This document shows, in pieces, positions 47,271 through 58,900 of a DNA stretch of 64,000 nucleotides; position 1 is the first letter of the stretch, and each line of letters starts with the position of its first letter. Under the pieces are notes generated by a model. The model did not search any database. It worked only from the letters and a program-made list of their open reading frames with translations, and was not told the origin of the DNA. Made by a program: the position numbers and the translations under genes. Source of the DNA: Scleroderma bovista (lineage: Eukaryota > Basidiomycota > Agaricomycetes > Boletales > Sclerodermataceae); NCBI GenBank assembly GCA_037178675.1, contig JAYMGJ010000441.1, positions 1-64,000 of the forward strand, in the 5' to 3' direction.

Positions 47271-50200
47271 TTACAATAGTAGGGAGGAAAGTACTACGTT
47301 GGCGGTGTCTTCGTTTTCATTTGTAGTAGAGAAGATAGCTAAGGAGTCATGACGGCTTCGAACACGCGAAAGAGCTGTATATAGTTGTCCATGTGCAAAT
47401 GGATCGATACGAAGGTCGAGAGTGGTCTTTGCTAATGTGAGGCCTTGGCAACCATTGAAAGTGGTTGCATATGCGAGACGAAGCGGAAATTGTCTTCGTT
47501 GCACGGTCCAATCGCTCGCAGGAGGATTGAAGTCAAATGAAATGCGTGGGATGCAATGTGTTTGATTGCTTTGAAGTAATCGAACTTCAACGAAGCGTCG
47601 ATGAAGGGCTGTGATCTGAACTCGTGCGTTGCGCACGAGTCCTTTTTCAATGGAGATGTTGCGTTGGATGGCACAAATAGCGTTCTTTTTTAGTCGTAGA
47701 TGATGCGGTGGTGTGGAGGGATGTGATAACGTCGTGAGGTAGTCAGGTGATTGTTCGGACGGCAGTAGAGTCGTGTTATCAGCTTCTTTTAATGTGGTCG
47801 AGCTGAAGTATGATTCTAAGAGAGGGTTAGGCATGATTTTCTTAAGCAAGGGAAGGGAAACAGCATACGTATAGCGTCAGGTAAACGATGGAGAATGATG
47901 TCATTGAATTCATCGACGAAAACATTTCGAGGAGAGAGAAATGCACGGGAGAGACAAAGCTGTGGCGTGCGTAGGATTTCGAGGGGAAATAAGAAGTTTG
48001 CGGCATCTGTGATATTGCTAGTGTGCTGGAGGAGAGGTAGTTCACGTCGTGCACCCGAGGTGTCTTCTCCGATTTCGTCGACAAATGTTGTATATTCAGT
48101 GTCATAGATGCAGCGCATAGACGTCTGTAGAGAGAATATTCGCATAGATGACCATAGATTTGACGACTTGACGGAAGCAGCTAAAGTAGCGCTTTCGCCA
48201 CATCCACTGACAACAGGAGCAACCTGTCGAAAGTCGCCAGCACCTATGAAGGCGATGTTGCCGAAAGGATGGTTATTTCCATTAATTTCGCAGCAAAGAT
48301 GATGTACACATTCCCAGGCGGCTTTGTTGGCCATAGGTAGTTCATCCCAAATGATGACATATGTGCTTCGGATGAGATCAGCGCGAGCGGAGGTGGGAGA
48401 AATTTTAGATCGCAGATGAACGCACTCGTCATTGACAGGAATTCCAAACATGTAGTGGGCAGTGCGACCACGTGTGTATGCAATCGCACTGAGAGCACTG
48501 GTGCCAACTATGATGACAATTTTTCCTTCTGCTTGCCAAGAAGCAACTAAAGTTTTGATTAGGAACGTTTTTCCTCTTCCTGGTCGTCCTTCGAGAAAGA
48601 TGTGATGACATTCGGAGTGAGGGTTATCGATGAGATTGCGAATGGCATAAAATATGCAAAGTTGTTCATCATTTAGTTGATCGAGTAATGCAGCGAATTC
48701 AGCACGAAATTGTGACTGATGCTCAGCTAAGAAGAACAGTTCTTTTTCGATGTCAACTGAGTGGATGGTTGGATTAGGGAGACCAAAGTCTGTTAAGCTT
48801 CTTCCAGCATACGAAAGGTGGTGTGCAATTTTTTGCAAAGAGTACTCGAATGCTAGATTTTCATTCGTGGGAAACATTGAATGATCTTGACTGATATTCC
48901 GGCGGAATTCTAGCCATAGTGGCATAGCTGGATAGCCCTCTAAGATGATTTGTGCGAACAGGAATCGCAGCTGGGATGGCGTGCGAAGACAGTCAATAGC
49001 TTCTTGCATGGTTAAAAAACCTTCGTTGCCATTGTCGAAAAGCCCAAAGTCGCATGCAGCTTCATGGAAAGAGGGGAAGAGACATCCATCAATGGTGCGC
49101 AAGTCAACGAACGACGATGCGGCTCGATGGAGAAGAAGAGCACGGAGATAGAATAGTTCACCTGTTCGAAGAGCAACCATGTTGATGCGAGCCACTTTTT
49201 GACCATGCATCCGTCGTCGAGCTTTCTTCCTCTGTGTTCCTATGAAATGTCAGAAGACATGAAAAAGATGCAGTTGAATTTGCATACCTATCTGTAGATG
49301 CTCTAAGAATTCATGTGGTTGAAGGGCTTCTCCATCAATATAACGATATAAGATGTAGTTCTCGTAGTATTCCTCATAAGTAATATCTGCAAGATCGGAA
49401 GAACGAAGGAAGTAGCGATCGAGGAGAGATGTACATGATCGTTCTTCATTTGCCTGACGAAATTGTGGAGTATTTTCTCCTGGAAGGTGAACTGGCAGGC
49501 AGTCTACTGCAGGTTCCTTTCGTGTAGTTTGAAATCCAAGAATGCGCCATGCACTCTCAGGAGCAGAAAGGTATCTGGCTTTCTGATAATCAGCTATCTC
49601 ATTGATGGGTGGGAGCGACGACGGCACAGTAGGTTCATTTGTGATGGTGAAGAATGCAACATCAGGGCCTTTAAAGAAGTATTTGTACAGATAGCTGAAG
49701 ACACTGGATGTGAAGACAACATCGAAGTGAAAGTGACAATCAGCGAATAGGAGTAAAGTTGGACAGTAGGAGACCACCCAAGCGTCTTGTGCATGTCGTC
49801 GACGCCAATGAATGCGGCCAAAGTCATCTATTGTTGTAGTTTGTTGTTGCGCGTGAGGGAAACCGTAGATGCATTCTCCATTTTTGTTGCATCGATTGCT
49901 TGGAGATGAAAGGTGGTTTTGATGATGTAGCATATATCGAGATACTTTGGCATGCAGAGGAGTATTATCCTCTGGAAGTTCAGCTGATACGATGTAGTCG
50001 AGGAAGTCAATTTCTGGCTCGGGGGCAACCTGTTATGATGTCAAGTTCGTATGAATGAGATGACTGAGGTGCTTCGTCTTAAAGCTTACTTTCAAAAGAA
50101 TATGCGCATGAGGAAACCCTCGTTTTTGAAATTCAATAACTTTGATTAGATACTTCTTTTCTCCGAAGCGAGTGCGAAGGAGATGCAATACTTTTTCTAA

Positions 50201-51033
50201 GCGACTCTTAAAACTGCGGGCTACGACGATTGGGACATCAAATGCAGTTTGACCTGGCAGTAGACGACTTTGCACTTCAGGCCAGTCGGGATTGAAGGTC
50301 ATAGTCATGAAGAACGTTGGCTTTCCGTATTTACGTCCGAGTGCCATTGCATCAGAAGCTTGTTCTGATGTCCAAGCATGAGACCCGACGAAACTGGCAG
50401 GAAGCTTAATAGTAGGCTCGAATTCGTCTTCTAGTGGTTCATTGCCAGCATGCAGTTCATGTTCGCGGAAGCGACGTTCTCTGGCAATGTATGCAAGCTT
50501 TTGCTCTTCTGTACGTGAATACATGTCAACCAAGTACTCACAGCACAGACGGCCAAATGTAGAGAAGCGATCATTGTTGTCAGCAAGAAGACGACCTCGA
50601 TACCATTGATGCTGTGTCATATGTGGCACTTCAGCGATACGTGAAGCCCCCCAACCAATTTCAGCGTGAGGGAAGAAAAGGACGTAATGAAGTGGTTCAT
50701 AATGATGGGAGAGAATATTGATGAATTCTGGCTGCTGAGAGCGGCGACGACGGATGAGAATGGATCGAGGATTGATTGCAGTAGAATTAGAAGCGTGCAT
50801 CACTGCCGCAAAATCAGCGGGAGAAGAATAGTCTTTCAGTTCGAGAATGCGAGGCCGATGCAGGTTAGGAGAGTTAAAATACTGGAGATGCGCAACGTAG
50901 GGGTTGACATCTCGAACATCATTTTTAATGGCTTGCACGACGGAGGCATGAGCTCCAAATTGAATAGCTTTTCTTTCTAACATCTGTTCGTCATATAAGA
51001 ACCAATGGATCGAATGGTCCGTATATTCCACAT
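47271..51033 (-). mobile_element. Helitron Rep-helicase (RepHel) transposase, N-terminus missing
   Basis: Rolling-circle transposase. Four exons joined by three clean introns (near 50035-50090, 49215-49290 and 47820-47880). The N-terminal region has FINILSHHYEPLHYVLFFPH and PTFFMTMTFNPDWPEVQS, then the HUH nuclease motif GFPHAHILLK. The catalytic Tyr pair lies in SYLYKYFFKGPD, after CNKNGECIYGFPHA. The SF1B Pif1-type helicase has Walker A FLEGRPGRGKTFLIKTLV, Walker B VIIWDELPMANKAAWE, IGAGDFRQVAPVV, RIFSLQTSMR, and C-terminal VRNARVQI, LAYATTFNGCQGLTLAKT and LYTALSRVRSRHDSLAIF. The frame opens at GTG with no upstream ATG. The usual N-terminal region is absent, because satellite sequence begins about 150-200 bp upstream. 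Element ends (TC and CTRR with hairpin) could not be fixed confidently. Confidence 0.9.
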
Positions 51034-51229
51034 AATGTACCTAGATTGTACCATACAATATGGACAGCGGAGGTTGACAATTGGCCGTGTTACATGGCCA
51101 GTGGAACATGGGCTGACCTCTAGAGGGTCATCCTGTTATATGGGTGGGCCCAGGTATGGCCTGGTGTTACCATGTGGTATAGACAGGCCCCATGGGTACT
51201 ATTGGTAGGAGTGTTTATCACTGGCAGGT

Positions 51230-52010
51230 CCAGGCTGGAATGGCATATGCCAGATGCCAGGTTGGCATGGGACGGCATATGCCTGGTTGGAATCGGACGG
51301 CATATACCTGGTCGGAATGGAGTGGCATATGGGGGGTCAGCATAGGACGGCATGGGCCGGGTTGGAATGGGTCACCATGTGCTAGGTCTACATGGGACGG
51401 CATATGCCGGGTTTGAATTGGATGGCATATGCCATGTGGGGATGGGTAGGCATGGGAGGGCATCCGTCAGTACAAACCAGGTGGCAGGGGACAGCATATA
51501 CCAGGTTGGAATGGGTCCGGATGTGTCAGGTCTATATGGGACAGTATATGCCAGGTTGGCACGGGACAGCATGGGTCAGTACATGCCAGGCCGGAATGGG
51601 TTGGTTCATGCCAGGCGGGCATGGGACAGCATATACCAGGTTGGAATGGGTCTGGAAGTGTTAGGTCTAAATGGAACAGCATATGCCAGGTTGGCACGGG
51701 TCAGTACATGCGGGGCCGGCATGGGTCAGCTCATGTCAGGACGGCATGGATCGGTTCATGCCAGGCCGGCAGGGGACAGTATATGCCAGGTTGGAATGGG
51801 TCTGGAAGTGTTAGGTCTAAATGGGACAGCATATGCCAGGTTGGCACGGGTCAGTACATGCGGGGCCGGCATGGATCGGTTCATGCCAGGCCGGCAGGGG
51901 TCAGTACATGCGGGGCCGGCATGGGATGGCACATGCCAGGTTGGAATGAGTCCGGATGTGCTATGTCTAGATGGGACAGCATATGCCAGGTTGGAGTGGA
52001 AGGACAGGAC
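51230..52010 (+). repeat. 25-bp minisatellite with 150-bp higher-order unit
   Basis: About 30 tandem units of exactly 25 bp, consensus close to GGCATATGCCAGGTTGG followed by AATGGGAC. Many units carry the perfect 10-bp palindrome GGCATATGCC. Six consecutive variants form a higher-order unit: the TCTGGAAGTG variant recurs at 51651 and 51801, exactly 150 bp apart. Since 150 is a multiple of three, long open frames run through the array by chance; they are not genes. Confidence 0.9.
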
Positions 52011-52039
52011 ATAGGTGTCCCATATAGTATAACACATCG

Positions 52040-53425
52040 TAACATAGGCGGACCAATGGGGTGTGGGCTCCATGGTGTTCCATACCCACACAGGTTGGCC
52101 CATTAGGATGAGTACCATACCCTATGGACCACCAACAATAGCCCAGATAGCAGTGTGCCATATGGTATGGGACACTGCACTATGGGCCAACCGGTGGGGT
52201 ATGGAACACCATGGAATGGGCTTGCATGGTGTTCCATACCCCACCGGTCGGCCTATGGCATAGTGTCCCGTGCCCTATCGGTTAGCCTGTAGCACAGGAT
52301 CCCATAGTATATGGCACACCACTATGTAGGCTGGCCGGCATGGCACGGCGCACTCCGGTCTGGGCCGCCCTACTATGTAGGAACACTATGGAATGGGCTT
52401 CCATGGTGTCCCATGCCATGTCGGTCAGCCCATACCAGTGTCCAGTGCCCTATCGGGTAGCCGTGGGACAGGATCCCATAGTATATGGCACACCACTCTG
52501 TAGGCTGGCCGGCATGGCACGGCACACTCCAGCCTGGGCCACCCCACTATGTAGGAACACTATGGAATGGGCTTCCAGGGTGTTCCATGCCATGTCGGTC
52601 AGCCCATACCACAGTGTCCTGTGCCCTATCGGTTAGCCCATAGCACAGGATCCCATAGTGTATATGGAACACCACTATGTAAGCTGACCGGCATGGCATG
52701 GCACGCTCCAGCCTGGGCCGTCCGACTATGTAGGAACACTATGGAATGGGCTTCCAGGGTGTTCCATGCCATGTTGGTCAGCCCATACCACAGTGTCCCA
52801 TGCCCTATCGGGTAGCCCGTAACACAGGATCCCATACTATATGGCACACCACCATGTAGGCTGACCGGCATGGCACGGCACACTCCAGTCTGGGCTGCCC
52901 TACTATGTAGGAACACTATGGAATGGGCTTCCAAGGTGTCCCATGCCATGTCGGTCAGCCCATACCACAGTGTCCCGTGCCCTATCAGGTAGCCCGTAAC
53001 ACAGGATCCCATAGTATATGGCACACCACCATGTAGGCTGACCGGCATGGCACAGCACACTCCGGTCTGGGCTGCCCGGTGATGTAGGAACACTATGGAA
53101 TGGGCTTCCAGGGTGTTCCATGCTATGCCGGTCAGCCCATGCCATAGTGTCCCGTGCCCTACCGGCGAGCCAGTGCCACGGGATTCCATACTATATGGCA
53201 CACCACCATGTAGGCCGACCGGCATGGCACGGTCAACCCATGTGCTAGTGTGCCACACTAACTATCCAATAATAGCTATGGTGGGCAGCCTATAAGGTAC
53301 AGTAGACAAAGGGTAGGCTGACCGGTATGGCCCGGGACACTCCGGGCTGGGCCACCTGGTCTACTGGAAACACTATAGATTGCGCTTCCATGGTGTTTTG
53401 TCTGATGCCGGTCGCCTATTTGTCT
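52040..53425 (+). repeat. ~177-bp satellite with palindromic unit, about six copies plus degenerate ends
   Basis: The GGCTG(A/G)CCGGCATGG motif recurs near 52329, 52503, 52682, 52858, 53036 and 53214, giving steps of 174-179 bp. Within each unit CTGACCGGCATGGCA and TGCCATGTCGGTCAG are inverted copies around GGAACACTATGG and CC(A)GGTGTTCC, so the unit folds back on itself about an AATGGGCTT centre. A further degenerate copy reaches about 53425. Open frames across it repeat every 59 codons and are artefacts. It lies 90 bp from the TET/JBP gene. Confidence 0.9.
52190..52248. repeat. Perfect 24-bp inverted repeat at the satellite edge
   Basis: ACCGGTGGGGTATGG then AACACCATG, an 11-nt spacer GAATGGGCTTG, and the exact reverse complement. 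Imperfect complementarity continues outwards for roughly another 60 nt (CACTATGGGCC on the left, GGCCTATGGCATAGTG on the right). Likely the best-preserved form of the palindrome seen in every satellite unit. Confidence 0.9.
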
Positions 53426-53513
53426 TATTTTATCAAACAATACGGATGCATCACTTCATGTCCGTCTAATAGTATGCAGTTGACTTCAAAGACACAAACT
53501 AGTTAATTCAGTT

Positions 53514-54829
53514 TCACATCAACGTATTCCGGACCATATCGACTGTCATCCACTCCGTTGTTGGAACCCCCAGCCAGTTATGAATGTTATCTCGCATGTA
53601 ATAGGCAAAACAACACCTATTACCATCAACCTTGTTAACTCCATGTCGAAGGAGGCGGCCCGAAAAGGCCACAACGGTCCCGGGGCTATATTCCAATTGG
53701 ACACCAAGAGTGGGAATATCTAAATAACAGTCCTGGTAATCCCCAACACTAACCAAAAGATCATACCAGTTCGCCCTGGAGTGTGGGTCCCGGTGAAATG
53801 GTGTCGCTCGGTTTGCAATGACCGACACGTTGGTGTAGACTGTGGCCCAGTCCTCAAGAGCATCATCCATGTCTTCATCATTCTCCACTGCCCATGCACT
53901 GAGCTTCTCCATTCCATCCAGGCCAGCATTATACAATGCCGGGTGCATGATGGAAAGAGCAGCGGACAGGATGCCAGATGGGTAGGACATTTGTGATGCC
54001 CAAGTTGAACCGGACTGTGTTTTAAGGGCTGCTGAGACAGAGGGGGTGTCGTTCCGTGTCTATGTGCTGATGAGATAAGGGGATAATAATCGCAGACAAC
54101 TCACGGAATGACCAAGTTGGTGCATGGCAGGGGCAAACTCCAAACATCCGGCAAGAGACTCTGCTTTGAAATAGTCCGGCTTTGTCCGCCAGGTTCGTCC
54201 AACAATGCTTCTTGGTAAAAGGTCTGGAATCACATCAAGTGAATCCAACATATGTTTCTATCAACTTGGATAAATGCCATTCCATTACAACCGGACAGAA
54301 AATTACCTGGACATTGTCGGCCAAGGCTCCTGGGAGGTACCACAAGGCAATTGTATTGCCCTCACCAAGTATAATAGTAGGTCTATCAATTACTGGGGGG
54401 CAGCCTTCATGCGGGGTAAGGGCGGTCGGGTGCCTGGCCAGAAAGCTTGCCTCCCGATCTACTGCCGCTCCGGTTTCCTTCTGGCCGAGATCATCGGCAA
54501 GTCTCCTGAACTCAATTCCAGAGGGGACTGGAATGATATACCTTCACCTGGAATGTACAAGATGAAGGCAAAAACTCACTCTGATGCTGATATGCTTGTG
54601 CCAGTATAGCAACCATTTGATGCATTGCAACAGTGTGATTGACCGGCATGTCAAGGGAAGGTACCGGCTGAGGTGAATCGGGGCCAGGAAAGACCAAGAA
54701 GCGGAACCGTTGGCGCATGTATTCAGCGAATCTTCTGGAAAGCCGGTAGTTGGTGGGTATATCGGACTGAACATCCATTCCTTGGACTGGTCTGGTGGGT
54801 GCAGAATTGGACAAACAGGAATCGGACAT
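53514..54829 (-). CDS. TET/JBP-family 2-oxoglutarate/Fe(II) dioxygenase
   Basis: Enzymes of this family oxidise 5-methylcytosine or thymine in DNA. Five exons. Exon 1 from the ATG at 54829: MSDSCLSNSAPTRPVQGMDV and NYRLSRRFAEYMRQRFRFLV. Next come FRRLADDLGQKETGAAVD and RPTIILGEGNTIALWYLPGA, then HMLDSLDVIPDLLPRSIVGR, then TRNDTPSVSAALKTQSGSTW leading into the last exon MSYPSGILSAALSIMHPALY. The Fe(II) ligands are the HxD of TPFHRDPHSRANWYDLLVSV and the distal His of GRLLRHGVNKVDGNRCC. The Arg of NRCCFAYYMRD is the likely 2-oxoglutarate contact. It ends VDMVRNTLM. About 400 residues, all catalytic residues present, so probably active. It is divergent from the gene at 55039. TET/JBP genes are expanded in agarics together with KDZ transposons. 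Confidence 0.88.
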
Positions 54830-55038
54830 TCAAATGAAAATATACTTTGGTTATTGCACAGTGAATCTGCATAAGATAGGAAGCCACATATTTTTACACA
54901 ATGGATCATTTGTGCCCAGCATCGATTTCAAACTCCACAATGCCATTGACGGACAATGCCACCGGGCACACCGTGAGAATGTGGGTCTGGCTGATGTATA
55001 TAAGCCTCACCAGCAGGGTCCGGTGGCAATTAATCACC
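54830..55038. promoter_or_regulatory. Divergent promoter region between the TET/JBP gene and the unknown gene
   Basis: 209 bp between start codons. A TATA-like TATATAAG lies at about 54998-55005, some 35 bp upstream of the plus-strand ATG at 55039. No TATA is evident for the minus-strand gene. Confidence 0.5.
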
Positions 55039-55821
55039 ATGGCTACTGATATAACTCCATATCAAATCTCCCTAGCCTTGCAATACATCGGCATGCGATT
55101 TCGGCGGTTTTCCCATGCCATCCAGCAATCGGCCAGACAGTCTATGCAACCGCCGGCAAATTGGTTTCGGCATGTGCAGCTGGAAGTGGTATGTGGCTAA
55201 TTTGTCTTGGAACCTTCCGGTTAAACAAGGTGTAGAGGGTGCTGGAACGCCTACTTGCATCCTCAAGTTCCCTGGGGTCCGTCATGCATGTTCCGCATGC
55301 CGCAAACATTATCCTTCATGCAGTAACCCCCGGAAATGTGTCAGAAGATGGATTATTGCAGCATATAAGGGACCTCAACATATTCCAGGTAAAATCAGCT
55401 GAAGCTCAAATTCGGACAACCGGTGTGATGCCAAACACCTGGTGGGTGGATGGCCGAAGCTTACCGGAAGGGTATGACTGCCGGTCAATTGGGGAGATGG
55501 TGCAAGAGGCCGAGCTTTTCTTCCCCACAGTTCAGGTAACACAATCAAATCTTTACTTCGTTTTTGTTCACCAGATCCCAGGATGGCACGGATGGCCTCC
55601 CACTGTTATTCAACATGGAGAAAATGCCACCTGAATCACTCCAGCAAATGATCCGCTGGTGTGATGTGACTTTGCGGGAGATAAGGTCCGACATCGACAA
55701 ATCTCATGCGGTGATGCAATTTTGTCAAGACCGGCTGGCACTGTTTGATGAGGTTCCCGAGATGAAGGAAGAGTTGATGGATGCATGGGTCGGATCGGTG
55801 GCCCGGCCAAAAAAGCAATAA
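55039..55821 (+). CDS. KDZ-array gene 1, unknown function
   Basis: Three exons, about 225 residues: MATDITPYQISLALQYIGMR ending in HVQLEV; RVLERLLASSSSLGSVMHVP through TWWVDGRSLPEGYDCRSIGE to FFPTVQ; then DGTDGLPLLFNMEKMPPESL to VGSVARPKKQ. Junctions are at about 55190/55237 and 55535/55581. Mainly helical, with no recognised domain, signal peptide or membrane segment. I chose the ATG at 55039 over 54904 because a TATA box lies between them. It shares a divergent promoter with the TET/JBP gene and ends 80 bp from the convergent KDZ transposase. Position suggests cargo or an accessory gene of the same element. Confidence 0.6.
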
Positions 55822-55901
55822 CCTGGGATAGTGGCCGGTACATATATTTATTTCAATGTAACTTTGTATGGGAATATGGTGAAGCTGTGGTGCCATTTCA
55901 T

Positions 55902-58900
55902 TCAGCAGAGTGAATGCAATCGCTCATACATTTGACACTGTCTGGCTGCATAACAAGCTAATCCGGCATTGCCTGCTGCTGCACCTGCTGATCTCCGGCC
56001 GGACCAAAATTCAACCCGTGCAGAGAAAAACCCCTGTGTCCAATCGGCCTCACAGGTGAGTAATTGGACCTCCTCTTGCCACCTGTCCCGGAGTGCCTTT
56101 GTTCTTAACCAATGAACACGGTAAACTAGATAAAGTAGTGAGTGTCAGAGGCATGGCAGCATTATAATAGAGCACAGACATTCGGACATCCAATTATTCA
56201 TTGCAGTATCCCGGGGTACATCCATGGTCCAGAACCATGCCAATGTATCATCCCGATGACCTCTTGCATTTGGGTCGGCAATTGCAGTACTCACCCTCAA
56301 GTCTTTTTCACATAGCTCCTGGTACCGGCTTAAGATCTCCTGACTGGCTCCCAATACAATCATTTGTGTCCGGCACCTGCGATATATGGCGGCATGCCGT
56401 TGCACAACAGCTTCTGTGCTCGCAACCCTGCCCCAGGCCCTGGTATTTCGACTGTAGTTTGAGGCATGCCTAACATCCGTCCGGAAGATGACAGCCTTGT
56501 CTGCAAGTGCCAGCCGGAGTTCATGCAATGCATCATTGGCCTGCCCCTGCCGGAGGTGCAGCTCCTGGTCCACTACCCCACCGACCCCGAACCTTTGAAA
56601 GTGGTCCTTGCCCACATAGGATGGCAGTGGTAGCACTACTAAGTCTGCATTTTCCACTGTTGGTGTCAAAAAAGGATCATTACCATCATACCCATTGTCT
56701 GTATCCTCTGGAGTTTGACCGGCGAGCTGAAGAAGATCATCGGAGTTGTCCCCAAAGAATCTTGCTGCGCACTCCATGATCCCGGTAATCTGGGACTGCA
56801 ACCGGTCACGGCGGCGGACCATTGAAAGTCTTTGAGTTTCTGTCATGCCGGAACGGCTCCGGCGAGAGTCTATGGCAAGCACAATTTGTGCTTCTTCCAC
56901 CTTCAATGCCTTTGCTATCCATGTGGCTGATCCACGTGGACAACAGTCCTCCCCCTGCCGGGCTATCAGGTTGATCTCAATAGATTTTGTTGTCGGTGCT
57001 TTGAACATTAAGGTCAACCAAATCCATAAGGTCTGTAGGTGCTCACCTTTCTCTAGTTGAACCTCAAAAATATCCATTGCCTTTGGATCCACAATTCTAT
57101 TGGCCAAAGCAACTGTCTCCTGATGTTCCCATTTCTGACGGACCTCTGGTGGAACCCCATTGTCCAACGTGGCAAAGGACTCCGCAACTAATTCCAATGA
57201 CCGTCTGGCGGTTAGTAGCTTTTTCTTGAGAACCAAAGCTGTGGAAATGTAAGCCCCGTCCGGCATTTCACCATGGCATTGTCACCACTTACGCATGCGG
57301 ACCATCTTCAAGAAATTGCTGTCATTCATTTGGAAATCTAGCAACTCCTGTCTATGGGGTGTTGCCATTCCCCGAGCAGAAGGGGAGACCACATTAAGGG
57401 AGGACCACAAGGTTTCCATTATCTCTCCATCCACACGGCCCGCTGCGGGAATAAAATTAGGAGCATACCGGGCAAAGCATTCTGTCTGGTGACCATGGAC
57501 ATGCCAGAGCCCAATGCCTGGCCTAATCTGTAGACCCTCCGGTAAAGAAATAAAATTGTTTGCTTGCAGCCGCCGCGCCAGGTTTTTGCTGTATTGACAA
57601 TTGATATCATAAAATGTTATCACATGTTGTTGTGGATCCATGGCATGCCGGACCGCATGCACCAAGGCATAATCCATGTTCACCTGTCTAAATGCCAGTA
57701 AGGTTTCGAGTAGATCTGATACCATATAACATACTGTTCCCCCTTTTGAAAGTCCACCATGGCATGGGGAATAAAACATCCATGTCTTGCACATGCACAT
57801 CCCCCAATGCCGGTTGCTGCCAACTGGTTTCTCTGTGCATTTGCCTGGTTCACTGCCCGGTGGTTGTTGCAATCGGACCGCTGGCCCGGCCATCAGCAGT
57901 GCACCACCCCACATTTCCAAACTTTCACATACCTCCACTGGATTCGGTGTGGTGATAAGATATTGCTTATACCTGTCCGATGTGACCATATAACCCCTTC
58001 CATCCATCAGCCATAACTCTTGATCGGAATTCTTGGGTTTCATGTGTTCGGCCTTGAAATTACCATCCATCACAATAGTTCTTGTAAATATCCAACTTCC
58101 GGAACTGTAAGCCGATGGATAATATATGAACCACAAAATGCCTTACTTGGTGAGATTGACCTCTTGATCAGATGGGATATTGACACCAGGTTGCGGGCAT
58201 GCTGGGCAGAAAAGAACCAGCTCGCCCGGCCCCGGATCAGGGGAGCCTTCATGGAACCCTTGCCATTTCAACAGCTTCAAGACCCTCCATATCCGGGATA
58301 CTCTAAGCAGTTCCCGATACCGGTCCTTCCAATTGGCTTATATGAGCATTCGAAAGAAGGGAATAGTGATACTGGCTCACAGGGACCAGATGAGGGAACG
58401 CATTGGATGTGTTTCTCCGGAGCTTGCTGTAGTAATTCATTGCGGAGGTCCCACATTCCACATTGTCTCTGATAAAGTCATCTAGTACTTGAAAGGAGAA
58501 TGCTGTCCTGGGCTGCCTGGTGGTGGCTGGAAAGAGATCGGCCTGGGCCAATTGAAGATGTGGGTCCTCACATCCTGGGCAGCTACAATACCTGACATCA
58601 CAGAAATGAACTCCGGACGTATGTACCACAGTCAGGCAACTTCGGTCCGATGGTGCACTCAGATGGGGGGGTCCCCCATGCTCCTCAAGATCTTCCCAAT
58701 CTTCTTCAATGTCATTTGGCTGACCCCTGTCCATGTATCCACCTGTTGGACATGGTTCTCCACCATGCCCAAGATGCACCACCAAACCAGCCTTCGGCAC
58801 CATTAACCACCAACCATAACTAGAGAAAGGTATGACACACCAGCCTCAGGGATGATTCCTGGAAAAATGTTCCATTCCATTGCTCAATCCGGTGGAATGG

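Noticed and set aside
51352..52106. Open frames of 160-220 codons on the plus strand through the minisatellite
   Set aside because: They arise because the 150-bp higher-order unit is a multiple of three; the peptides are periodic with no family features.
52626..53258. 210-codon minus-strand frame in the ~177-bp satellite
   Set aside because: Repeats every 59 codons exactly with the satellite unit; an artefact of tandem repetition.
54182..54609. Plus-strand frames of 111-127 codons
   Set aside because: Lie across exons 1-3 of the TET/JBP gene on the other strand; the minus-strand exons join cleanly and match the family.
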